The notes below the pieces were generated by a model. The model was not told where the DNA came from. It saw only the letters and a program-made list of their open reading frames with translations, and ran no database searches. Of a DNA stretch of 64,000 nucleotides, positions 21,661-29,650 are shown one piece after another; the first letter of the stretch is position 1; every line of letters begins with the position of its first letter. The position numbers and the translations under genes were made by a program. Source of the stretch: Corynebacterium incognita (GTDB lineage: Bacteria > Actinomycetota > Actinomycetes > Mycobacteriales > Mycobacteriaceae); assembly GCF_014217255.1 (NCBI RefSeq), contig NZ_CP059404.1, positions 682,001 through 746,000 of the forward strand, given 5' to 3'.

Positions 21661-23163
21661 TTAAGCGCTGCGGGCAGCGCGGCGGATGAGGTCGCGCGCG
21701 TTCTCGGCGGAGATGAGGCACATGGGCACGCCGACGCCCGGAGCCACGGTGCCGCCCGCATAGTACAGTCCGCGGACCTTGCGGTGCTGCGCGGGAGCAC
21801 GGAACATCGCGGACTGCGCCAGCGTGTGAGCCGGGCCGATGGACGAGCCCATAAAAGAGTTGTAGCGCTGCGCGAAGTCGCCGGGGCCGAGCGTGCGGCG
21901 CACCACGATGCGCTCAGCCAGGTCCGGGACGAGCTCAGCCACGCGCGAGACAGCGGCGTCCGCAATGGCCTCCACCTGCGGCGACGACTGGTCGGCGTAG
22001 GCGCTGCCGCGGCCGATGCTCGGGTCCGCGGGGACGGGGACCAAGATGAACAGGTTCTCATGACCCGCGGGTGCCACGTCAGGATCCGTCGCGGAAGGAC
22101 GCGAGATGTAGATGGAGCGCGAGGCGCCCGCATCATCGCCGCCATCGCCGAAGACCGCATCGAAGTCCGCGTCCCAATCCGCGGACAGCTGCAGCGTGTG
22201 GTGCGCGAGCTCCGGGGTCTCGCCGCGGACGCCGAGCATCACCAGCACGCTGGACATGCCTGGATCATGCGCGTCCACGCGGCCCGGGGACTGTGAGCGG
22301 TGCGGTGTGGCCAGCAGATGCTGCTGGGTGAAGTGGTAATCCGCGGCGGAGACCACTGCGTCGTAAGGGTAAAACACCCCGCCTGCCATCACTCCCCTGG
22401 CTTGCTTGCCGTGCACCCTAATCTCGTCCACCGCGGTGGCGAACTCGAACCGCGCGCCGTGTTGGCGGGCGAGGGAATACAGGGCGTCGACAAGCGTGGC
22501 GAAGCCGCCCTGCGGGTACTGCGGACCGAGGGTGAGGTCGGTGTGACTCATCAGGTGATAGAGCGCCGGGGCCTTGTCCGGGCGGGTGGCCAGGAACACG
22601 GCGGGGTATTCCAGGATCTGGCGCAGCACCGGGTGGGTGAACTGGCGGCGAACGTGGTGCGAGAGCGGGGCCAGCAGCTGATTGATAAAGCTGTGCGGGC
22701 GGCGCAGGACCTCGCGGTCCAGGAAGGGGCGCGGGCTGCGGAAGTCGGTGTAGAGGAAGCGACGCAGCGCCAGGTCGTAGATGTCAGCGGCGCGGCGCAG
22801 ATAATCGTCGAGCGTGCTCCAGCTGCCCGGCTCGAGCTCGTCGAAGGTGTCGCGGATCGTGCGCGGGTGGACGTCCACTGGCGGGTGACCGTCCGTAGCC
22901 ACGCGGTAGCCCGGTTCCAAAGCCACGAGGTCCAGCTGCTGCGCAGTAGTGGTGCCCATCTGTTCAAAGAAATGGTCAAAGGCCTCCGGCATGAGGTACC
23001 AGCTCGGGCCGGTGTCGAAGCGGAAACCCTCCACCTCCAGGCTGCCCGCGCGACCGCCGGGCCCGCTCCCCTTCTCGTACACGGTGACCTCGTGGCCGTC
23101 GCGCGCGAGCAAACCCGCGGCGGCCAGGCCGGCGACGCCGGCGCCGATGACTGCAATCTTCAT
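21661..23163 (-). CDS. Phytoene desaturase-type FAD oxidoreductase (CrtI family)
   Basis: FAD-dependent membrane-associated enzyme of the carotenoid desaturase/isomerase family, 500 residues. The dinucleotide-binding motif IGAGVAGLAAAGLLARDGHEV is near the start, followed by GPGGRAG, FDTGPSW (typical of CrtI) and a C-terminal FAD motif GLYYAGGTVAPGVGVPM. No crtE, crtB, crtY or other carotenoid gene occurs nearby, so the substrate is uncertain. It is followed in the upstream direction by the CMD/AhpD fusion, 10 bp away, so it may be the last gene of that operon. Confidence 0.85.
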   Translation of the reverse strand: MKIAVIGAGVAGLAAAGLLARDGHEVTVYEKGSGPGGRAGSLEVEGFRFDTGPSWYLMPEAFDHFFEQMGTTTAQQLDLVALEPGYRVATDGHPPVDVHPRTIRDTFDELEPGSWSTLDDYLRRAADIYDLALRRFLYTDFRSPRPFLDREVLRRPHSFINQLLAPLSHHVRRQFTHPVLRQILEYPAVFLATRPDKAPALYHLMSHTDLTLGPQYPQGGFATLVDALYSLARQHGARFEFATAVDEIRVHGKQARGVMAGGVFYPYDAVVSAADYHFTQQHLLATPHRSQSPGRVDAHDPGMSSVLVMLGVRGETPELAHHTLQLSADWDADFDAVFGDGGDDAGASRSIYISRPSATDPDVAPAGHENLFILVPVPADPSIGRGSAYADQSSPQVEAIADAAVSRVAELVPDLAERIVVRRTLGPGDFAQRYNSFMGSSIGPAHTLAQSAMFRAPAQHRKVRGLYYAGGTVAPGVGVPMCLISAENARDLIRRAARSA

Positions 23164-23173
23164 GCAGCCCAGT

Positions 23174-24433
23174 CTAGGCCTGGAAGCGCTTGGGCACCTC
23201 TGCCTGGCCGAGCGAGAGCATGAGGCGGTTGGCCCAGTTGAAGAAGGCGGCGGAGTAGATCATGTCGATGATGGCGAGGTCGTCGAAGCCCTGCGCGCGC
23301 AGCGCGGCCAGATGCTCGCTGCCAAACGCGATGGGCGTGCGGGTCAGCGCCACGGCCGCGTCGCGGATGGCGGACCAGGCGGGCGTTCCCATGTCCGCGT
23401 CCACGCCCTCGTCAAGCAGGCGATCGATGACGGTGGCGTCGCCTCCCTCCTCCTTGGAACGCTGCTGGTGCACGGACGCGCAGTACTCGCAGCCGTTGAA
23501 TCGGGAGACCACCGTAGCGGCCAGCTCGCGCTCGGCGCGGCCCATGCCGCCGTCGGTGTTGTAGAAGATATCCAGGTCCGTCAGCGTGCGGGCCTTAAGC
23601 GCCGCGGGGTCGCGGGCGAGCAGGCGGAAGTACGGGGCGTCGATGCGCTCGGGCTTGATGAGGGCATCGCGCTGTTCCGCGGTGAAATCCTCCTTGGCCA
23701 GGGGCGGGATATTCGGCTTCCAGCCCAGGGCGTGGTTGACAAAGCGGGTGGGTTCCACGATGTCGTGGACCGGGGTGTTCGCGGTGGGCTCCCAGTCCAC
23801 GGTCTCCTGCGTCTGATCCGAAGTCGCGGTCGTCGCAGAGGTAGGCGCAGCCACCGGCGCGGCGGCGTTGCCGGAGGACTCCGCGTCCAGGCTCAGCACC
23901 TGCAGTCCACGCACCACGCGGACCTGGAAGGCCAAGAAAGAAATGAGCTGGGCCAGCGAGACGATCTCGTCAGCACCCCAGCCGGCCTGGTCTAGGTGCC
24001 CCAGCGCGGCGGCGTCGGCGTCCTTGGGGTGGAAGCCGATGAGGTGCGCATAATCAAAGGCCGCGGCCAGGCGGGTGCCTAACGCGTCGGCGTCGAAGAG
24101 GACGTAACCGCCGCCGGAGTACGGGCCAGCCAGGCGGGCACGCTCCACGGCGGCTGCGACGGCGTCGACGAGCCGGGGTTCGGCGTCGTCGGCCAGCACG
24201 TCCACGTAGAAGGAATAAGCGCGCTCGGCCTGGAAGAAGCCGGTGACGAACGCCGCCACGGCGTAACGCTCGGTGTAGCTGAACCCGCCAGGGTTGTCCG
24301 GCTCAAGGAGCGCGGCGAACGACAACTGCGCGTTCTTCTTGGCCTGGCCGCGCTGGTCGCGCAGGGCGGCGATCGGGTCGGACGGGTCGAGGCCGGCCAA
24401 TTCGTTAATGATGTCAGTCTTGTTATCGGTCAT
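23174..24433 (-). CDS. Fused double carboxymuconolactone-decarboxylase/AhpD-domain protein
   Basis: The 419-residue protein holds two helical CMD/AhpD-like units. The N-terminal half (about 1-180) begins with FSYTERYAVAAFVTGFF and has no Cys pair; an Ala/Thr-rich linker (~185-210) follows. The C-terminal half has the AhpD-type redox motif GCEYCASVHQQR with Cys315, Cys318 and His322. From memory the halves resemble the Avi_7170 CMD and Avi_7169 alkylhydroperoxidase-domain families, normally separate proteins encoded near an ABC importer. The same arrangement is seen here: it starts 3 bp after the ABC ATPase gene ends. It may detoxify peroxide or reduce a disulfide during substrate processing. 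Confidence 0.8.
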   Translation of the reverse strand: MTDNKTDIINELAGLDPSDPIAALRDQRGQAKKNAQLSFAALLEPDNPGGFSYTERYAVAAFVTGFFQAERAYSFYVDVLADDAEPRLVDAVAAAVERARLAGPYSGGGYVLFDADALGTRLAAAFDYAHLIGFHPKDADAAALGHLDQAGWGADEIVSLAQLISFLAFQVRVVRGLQVLSLDAESSGNAAAPVAAPTSATTATSDQTQETVDWEPTANTPVHDIVEPTRFVNHALGWKPNIPPLAKEDFTAEQRDALIKPERIDAPYFRLLARDPAALKARTLTDLDIFYNTDGGMGRAERELAATVVSRFNGCEYCASVHQQRSKEEGGDATVIDRLLDEGVDADMGTPAWSAIRDAAVALTRTPIAFGSEHLAALRAQGFDDLAIIDMIYSAAFFNWANRLMLSLGQAEVPKRFQA

Positions 24434-24435
24434 GG

Positions 24436-26061
24436 TTACAAGCCTAGATTCAAATCGCCGGAGCGGTAGCGGCTGCCAGGGATGGCATCCAGGAGGGTGC
24501 GGGTGAACTCCGAGGTCGGGTGGTCAAAAACCTCCGCCGTCGGACCGTATTCCACCTGCTTGCCGCCGCGCATCACGGACACGGTGTCGGAGATTTGGCG
24601 CACCACCGCCAAGTCGTGGGAGATGAAAATATAGGTCAGGTGCAGCTCGCGCTGGAGGCGGTCCAGCAGGCGGAGGATCTGCGCCTGCACGGTCACGTCC
24701 AGCGCGGAGACGGCCTCGTCAAAGATGACCAGCTCCGGCTCCAGGATGAGCGCGCGGGCAATCGCTACGCGCTGACGCTGGCCGCCGGACAGCTCCGCCG
24801 GCTTGCGGGTGGCGAGCTGCGGATCCAGCGCCACCAGCTCCAGGTAGTGCGCCACCTTGTCCGCAATCACCTTCTTGTTCTTCTCGCCGAAGTTGCGCAG
24901 CGGCTCCCCGATGCTCGCGCCCACGGTCAGGCGCGGATCCAGGGAGGAGTACGGGTTCTGGTACACCAGCTGGATGCGTTTACGCAGCAGGCGGCGCTGT
25001 TTCGGGTTCAGGCGGGTGAATTCCACCCCCGCCACAGTGATGCTTGCCGACGTCGGGTCCGCCAGCGCCGCGATCGCGCGCCCGGTCGTGGTCTTGCCCG
25101 AACCGGACTCGCCGACGATCGCGTGGGTGGCGCCGCGGGGCACGCTAAAGCTCACGCCGTCCACCGCGGTGAAATCCCCAAAACGCTGGGTGAGTCCCTC
25201 CACGCGGACCAGCTCCTCGCCCGTCACGGCTGGGCGCGGGGCGGCCTTGGCGACGGCGAGCGACGGGGCGTCGGCAAGCAGGCGCTGCGAGTAGGGGTGG
25301 CGCGGGTCGGTGAGGACGCGGGTGGCCTGACCGAACTCGCGGACCTGACCTTGTTCCATGACCACGATGTGATCGGCGCGTTCACCGGCCACCGCGAGGT
25401 CGTGGGTGATAAACAAGATGCCGAGGCCGAGCTCGTCGCGCATGTCATCGAGCAGGTCCAGGATGACCTTCTGCACGGTGACATCGAGGGCGGAGGTCGG
25501 CTCGTCGGCCACGATGAGCTTCGGCTTGAGCGCCACGGCGGCGGCGATAAGCACGCGCTGCTTCATACCGCCGGACAGTTCGTGGGGGTACTGGTGGTAG
25601 CGGCGCGCGGGGTCGTCGATGCCCACGCGCTCGAGCAGTGCGAGCACCTGCGCCTTGCGCTCGGCGGGCGTGCCGACGCCATGGATGGCCAGCCCCTCGG
25701 CCACGGAATCGCCGATGCTTTTCACCGGGTTCAGCGAGTTATTCGGGTCCTGCGGGATAAGGCCAATATCGGTGCCGCGCAGGGAGCGCCACTGGCGTTC
25801 GTCGAAGCCGGTGATGTCCTGGCCACGGTAGCGGATATCGCCCGCGCGGACGGCGGCGTTGTCCGGGAGCAAGCCGATGGCCGCCATGGCGGTGGTGGAC
25901 TTGCCGGAGCCGGACTCTCCGACGATCGCGGTCATCTGCCCCGGATAGACCTCGAAGGAGACGTTCTGGACGGCCGCGACCTCGCCACGGCGGGTGGTGT
26001 AGCCGACCGCGAGGTCAGTGATGCTCAGCAACGGAGCATTGCTTGCGGTGCTGTTAGCCAT
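24436..26061 (-). CDS. ABC importer double ATP-binding protein (peptide/nickel class)
   Basis: Two ATPase domains fused, 541 residues, as in DppD-DppF fusions. The first has Walker A GESGSGKST, signature LSGGMKQRVLIAAA and Walker B LIVADEPTSALD; the second has [24 protein letters not shown] and VIFDEAVSALD. Each ends with an H-loop (ITHDLAVAGE and ISHDLAVVRQ). Its gene is 3 bp after the DppC-like permease and 3 bp before the CMD/AhpD fusion, so all belong to one transcript. The substrate is unknown. Confidence 0.93.
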   Translation of the reverse strand: MANSTASNAPLLSITDLAVGYTTRRGEVAAVQNVSFEVYPGQMTAIVGESGSGKSTTAMAAIGLLPDNAAVRAGDIRYRGQDITGFDERQWRSLRGTDIGLIPQDPNNSLNPVKSIGDSVAEGLAIHGVGTPAERKAQVLALLERVGIDDPARRYHQYPHELSGGMKQRVLIAAAVALKPKLIVADEPTSALDVTVQKVILDLLDDMRDELGLGILFITHDLAVAGERADHIVVMEQGQVREFGQATRVLTDPRHPYSQRLLADAPSLAVAKAAPRPAVTGEELVRVEGLTQRFGDFTAVDGVSFSVPRGATHAIVGESGSGKTTTGRAIAALADPTSASITVAGVEFTRLNPKQRRLLRKRIQLVYQNPYSSLDPRLTVGASIGEPLRNFGEKNKKVIADKVAHYLELVALDPQLATRKPAELSGGQRQRVAIARALILEPELVIFDEAVSALDVTVQAQILRLLDRLQRELHLTYIFISHDLAVVRQISDTVSVMRGGKQVEYGPTAEVFDHPTSEFTRTLLDAIPGSRYRSGDLNLGL

Positions 26062-26064
26062 GGT

Positions 26065-26880
26065 TTATGCCTCCTGGTTCCGGTTGAGCTGCTGGCTTAA
26101 GTGATTAGCGGAGACCACCACGGCGATGATCACAATGCCGGGCAGCACGGTCAGCCACCAGGAGGTGGCCATGAAGTCGCGTGCCTCGGAGATGAGCAGG
26201 CCCCACTCTGGGGTAGGCGGCGGCGCGCCGTAGCCCAGGAACCCGAGCACGGACAGCTGCAGGATGGCCATGCCGAACTGCACCGCGGCCAGCGCCAGCA
26301 CTGGGGTGAGCGAGTTGGGCAGGATGTGGCGCAGCAGCACCTGGGCGCGGGTGGCGCCGGAGCCGTAGGCGGCTTCAACGAAGTCACTGCCCGCCACGGA
26401 CATGACCTGCGAGCGCGCCAAGCGTGCGAAAGTGGCAATCGTGGTGACACCGACGGCCACCGCGGCGTTGATGGTGCCAAAGCCCAACACGATGATGAGC
26501 GAGAGTGACAGCAGCAGGCCCGGGATGGACAGCAAGACGTCCACCACGCGCATGATCACGGTGTCCGCCCAGCCGCGCAGGGAGCCGGCGAGCAGGCCGA
26601 GCAGCGTGCCGAAGACTAGGCCGACCGCCACGGCGACGAGCGCGCCGGCGAGCGTGTAGCGGGTGCCGTAGACCACGCGGGTGAACAGGTCACGGCCCAC
26701 GGAGTCCGTGCCGAACCAGTGCGCGCCGCTCGGCGGGAGCAGCGCCACGTCCTCGCCCACGATGGGGTTCTGGTTGCTGAACCAGCCGGGGAATACGGCC
26801 CACAACAGCGCCACTGCGAGGATGACCAGCGCCAGGATGGACCCGGGCGTGCGCAGCGCGGTCAAGGTTGCGTTTTTCAT
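26065..26880 (-). CDS. ABC importer permease, DppC-like
   Basis: Inner-membrane permease of 271 residues for the peptide/opine/nickel class. A first span (GSILALVILAVALLWAVF) is followed by a periplasmic segment containing HWFGTDSVGRDLFTRVVYGTR, the usual DppC/OppC signature, then five further spans and the EAA-like loop EAAYGSGATRAQVLLRHILP. Its start overlaps the end of the DppB-like gene by 4 bp (26877-26880). Confidence 0.93.
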   Translation of the reverse strand: MKNATLTALRTPGSILALVILAVALLWAVFPGWFSNQNPIVGEDVALLPPSGAHWFGTDSVGRDLFTRVVYGTRYTLAGALVAVAVGLVFGTLLGLLAGSLRGWADTVIMRVVDVLLSIPGLLLSLSLIIVLGFGTINAAVAVGVTTIATFARLARSQVMSVAGSDFVEAAYGSGATRAQVLLRHILPNSLTPVLALAAVQFGMAILQLSVLGFLGYGAPPPTPEWGLLISEARDFMATSWWLTVLPGIVIIAVVVSANHLSQQLNRNQEA

Positions 26881-27830
26881 GCTTTCACCTGGGCTTTACG
26901 ACGAAGGCGTGGGTCCAGCAGCGGATAAGCCAGATCCACGAGGAGGTTGATAATCACGTACACGGTGGCGGCGATGACCACCACGGCCAGCAGGACGGGG
27001 GCGTCACGCTGGGTGACCGCGTCCACGGTGAGCGCGCCGAGGCCGATGCGACCGAAGACGGTCTCGGTGACCACGGCGCCGCTGACGAGTTCGCCGAACA
27101 TGAGCCCGGCCATGGTCAGCGCGGGCAGCATGGCGTTGCGCAGGACGTTGCGGAAGAAAATCCACTCCTCCGTCGCGCCGCGGGCGCGCACAGCGTGGAC
27201 GTAGGGCTGGGCCTTGGCATCGTCGATGGCGCGGATGAGCACCTGGATGAGCGGCGCGGCCAGCGGGATGGTCAGGGTGATTGCCGGGAGCACTAGCCCT
27301 TCCCACGGGCCGGGGTTGACGGTGTCGAACCAGCCGAGCTGGAACGAAAACACCTGGATCAACACGATGGCCACGAGGAAGCTGGGCAGCGACACCATGA
27401 ACGACGGCAGGGAGCGGAAGAAGTCCGCGATGAAGCCGAAGCCGCGGCGGGTGGCCAGGTAGGCGACGGCCAGGGAAACCACGAGCGCGAGCACGAAGGT
27501 CACCGACCCCAGCGCCAGGGTGGAGGGGAAGGCGTTGGCAATGAGCGCGCCGACGGCCGTGCCGGTCTGCACCGAGTAGCCGAAGTTGCCGGTGACGAAC
27601 CCGCCGAGGGCGGCGAAGTACTGGCTCAGCAGCGGATCGTCAACGTTAGACTCCTCGCGGATCTGGGTGACCTGCTCGTCCGACAAGCCCAGCGAAGGAC
27701 TGGCGTAGCGCGCCATGATGCCGTCGGACGGCAGGGCGGAGAGTAGGAAGAAGGCCAGGGTGTAGGTGATAAACAGCACGAGCAGGGCTTGGCCGATGCG
27801 GCGTGCGAGGTAACCGGTGTACTCGTTCAT
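26877..27830 (-). CDS. ABC importer permease, DppB-like
   Basis: Partner permease of 317 residues with an N-terminal span (IGQALLVLFITYTLAFFLL), a large extracytoplasmic loop, and five further spans. The EAA loop reads YVHAVRARGATEEWIFFRNVLRN. The lipoprotein gene ends at the base next to its ATG, and the DppC-like gene overlaps its end, so translation is tightly coupled. Confidence 0.93.
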   Translation of the reverse strand: MNEYTGYLARRIGQALLVLFITYTLAFFLLSALPSDGIMARYASPSLGLSDEQVTQIREESNVDDPLLSQYFAALGGFVTGNFGYSVQTGTAVGALIANAFPSTLALGSVTFVLALVVSLAVAYLATRRGFGFIADFFRSLPSFMVSLPSFLVAIVLIQVFSFQLGWFDTVNPGPWEGLVLPAITLTIPLAAPLIQVLIRAIDDAKAQPYVHAVRARGATEEWIFFRNVLRNAMLPALTMAGLMFGELVSGAVVTETVFGRIGLGALTVDAVTQRDAPVLLAVVVIAATVYVIINLLVDLAYPLLDPRLRRKAQVKA

Positions 27831-29507
27831 TTACTTCTCCCCCTCCCGGGACTGCTTCGTCGCCGAGTGATCGATGTACGCGCCGTAGAACGACGGGCGG
27901 CCAATGGCCTCCGGGGTGAACCCCTTGAGCCAGGGCTGGACGGCGTAGACCTGCGGCTCCTCGAACAGCGGCAGGACGTAAGCCTGCTCGGTCACGTAGT
28001 CCTGGACGTCGCCCACGAGGTCGGCGCGCTTGTCCTCGTCGGGTTCGGACACGACGCTGGCAAGCATGTCCTCCAGCTTCTGGTCGTAGAGCCCGCCGTT
28101 GGGGTTCTTGTTGAGGAACGTGTCGCGGTTGTCCACGGAGAACAGGGACTTGATCGCATCCAGGTCCGCGCGGCCGACCATGGAGTGGCGGACCTGGATC
28201 TTGTCGATGTCCTTGGAATCCGCATCCTGGGTGGCGTTGTCGCCGGAGTTGAGATGGAGCTTGATGCCGATGGCCGCGAGGTCCTGCTGGACCATGGTGA
28301 TGACCTCACGCGAGCGCGGCTGCGGCCCCGCGAGATTGACGGTCAGTTCGAGGACCTTGCCGTCCTTTTCCCGGAGGCCGTCGGCGTTGAGCGTCCAGCC
28401 CGCGGCGTCGAGAAGCTCCTTCGAGCGCTCCGGGTCAAAGGTGTAGGCGTCCTTCTGCTCGCGGTAGCCCAGGGCCGTCTTGGCCACCGAGGAGGTGGCC
28501 AGCGGGTAGGTCTCGGAGAACAAGATCTTGAGGATGCGCTCGCGATCCACGGCGTGGATGATCGCCTGGCGGACCAACTTGTCCTGCAGGAGCGGGTGCC
28601 CGAAGCGGAAGTCCAGCTGGTTGTTCATCGCGTTGGTGCCGCGCGAGACGATGTTGATGCCGCGGGCCTTGAGGTGGGTCTCTTCCGGCGCGGCGATCTG
28701 GCGGGCGATGTCCGCCTGGCCGGAGACCATCGCACCGGAGCGCACGGATTGCTCTGCGGCCAGGGCGTAGCGGATGCTGTCCAGGCGCGCGCGGCCCTGG
28801 TGCGGGTGCGCGGGCGGGGCCCAGTCGTAGTCCTCGCGGGCCTTGAGGATGAGCTCCTTGCCCATCTCCTCGGACTCGATGACGAACGGGCCGGATCCGA
28901 CCACCTTGGTGGCGCTGCCGGGGCCGAAGCCTTCGTCGTCGAGTGCGAGCGTGGCGTCGGAGAGCAGGCCGGCGTTGTACGAAGACGTGGCCTGCAGGAA
29001 TCCTGGCGACGGCGCGGAGAAGTGGAAGCGGACAGTGTCGTCGTCCACGACTTCGCCGCGCTCGTAGTTGTTGATCTGCTCGGACACGGTGAGCAGGCGG
29101 TCTTTGGCGCCCAGGCCGTAGAGGTCGAAGTTATTCACCACGTTCTGCGCGGTGAGCTTGGAGCCGTCGGAGTACGTGACGTCTGTGCGGATGTCGAATT
29201 CGTAGACGGTGGCGTCCTTGTTCACCTTGGGCATGTCGGTGGCGATCCACGGCGAAAGTTCCAGGGTCTCCGGGTCTTGGTACAGCAGGCGATCGGTGAT
29301 CTGGTTGACCACGCCGCCGTTGGGGTAATAGCCGGCTCCTGGCGGGTAGAGCGTTTTAAAGAAGTTCGGCTCGAGGAAAGTGATGGACTCCCCCGCTGAG
29401 TCGTCTGCGCGTTGCGTCCCTGTGGCGCAGCTGACCAGCACAGCAGCGCCGGTAGCGGCAACCACGGCGCTGGCAGCGACCCGCAGGAACTTCCCTGTTA
29501 GTGACAC
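27831..29507 (-). CDS. ABC importer solute-binding lipoprotein (SBP family 5)
   Basis: First gene of the importer operon. From GTG 29507 the product is 558 residues; this start places a clean signal peptide (SLTGKFLRVAASAVVAATG) before lipobox VLVSC (Cys27), whereas the longer frame to 29585 would bury it. Family-5 features include FLEPNFFKTLYPPGAGYYPNG, VYEFDIRTDVTYSDGSKL and PLLQDKLVRQAIIHAVDRE. From memory it resembles the KPN_01854 subgroup of binding proteins found with CMD/AhpD-domain proteins. Ligand unknown. Confidence 0.88.
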   Translation of the reverse strand: MSLTGKFLRVAASAVVAATGAAVLVSCATGTQRADDSAGESITFLEPNFFKTLYPPGAGYYPNGGVVNQITDRLLYQDPETLELSPWIATDMPKVNKDATVYEFDIRTDVTYSDGSKLTAQNVVNNFDLYGLGAKDRLLTVSEQINNYERGEVVDDDTVRFHFSAPSPGFLQATSSYNAGLLSDATLALDDEGFGPGSATKVVGSGPFVIESEEMGKELILKAREDYDWAPPAHPHQGRARLDSIRYALAAEQSVRSGAMVSGQADIARQIAAPEETHLKARGINIVSRGTNAMNNQLDFRFGHPLLQDKLVRQAIIHAVDRERILKILFSETYPLATSSVAKTALGYREQKDAYTFDPERSKELLDAAGWTLNADGLREKDGKVLELTVNLAGPQPRSREVITMVQQDLAAIGIKLHLNSGDNATQDADSKDIDKIQVRHSMVGRADLDAIKSLFSVDNRDTFLNKNPNGGLYDQKLEDMLASVVSEPDEDKRADLVGDVQDYVTEQAYVLPLFEEPQVYAVQPWLKGFTPEAIGRPSFYGAYIDHSATKQSREGEK

Positions 29508-29587
29508 GTTCGTTCGCTTTCGACGTAGTGATGATGCTCTCCCGTGTGGCCTTAAACTGGCTACGGGGTAGAGTAAGACTAACACCT

Positions 29588-29630
29588 AGTTAGACAAAAT
29601 AGTACAACAGCGTTAGACAACTTGGTCTAA
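29588..29630. promoter_or_regulatory. Palindromic operator candidate in divergent promoter region
   Basis: TTAGACAACTTGGTCTAA (29613-29630) is a palindrome with 6-bp perfect arms TTAGAC/GTCTAA; the half-site with flank, TTAGACAA, is repeated directly at 29590-29597, 23 bp away. The pair lies in the 143 bp between the importer operon and the FAD protein, 21 bp upstream of the latter's ATG, suitable for shared control. The regulator is not evident nearby. Confidence 0.5.
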
Positions 29631-29650
29631 AACTTGTAAGGAGCAGCACC

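Noticed and set aside
24520..26100. 526-codon plus-strand frame opposite the double ATPase
   Set aside because: Antisense shadow; low-complexity composition and no ribosome binding site, whereas the minus strand has all ABC motifs twice.
29613..29630. DtxR iron box
   Set aside because: Only the outer TTAG/CTAA agrees; the inner GGTTAGCCTAACC core is missing and spacing is 18, not 19 bp.
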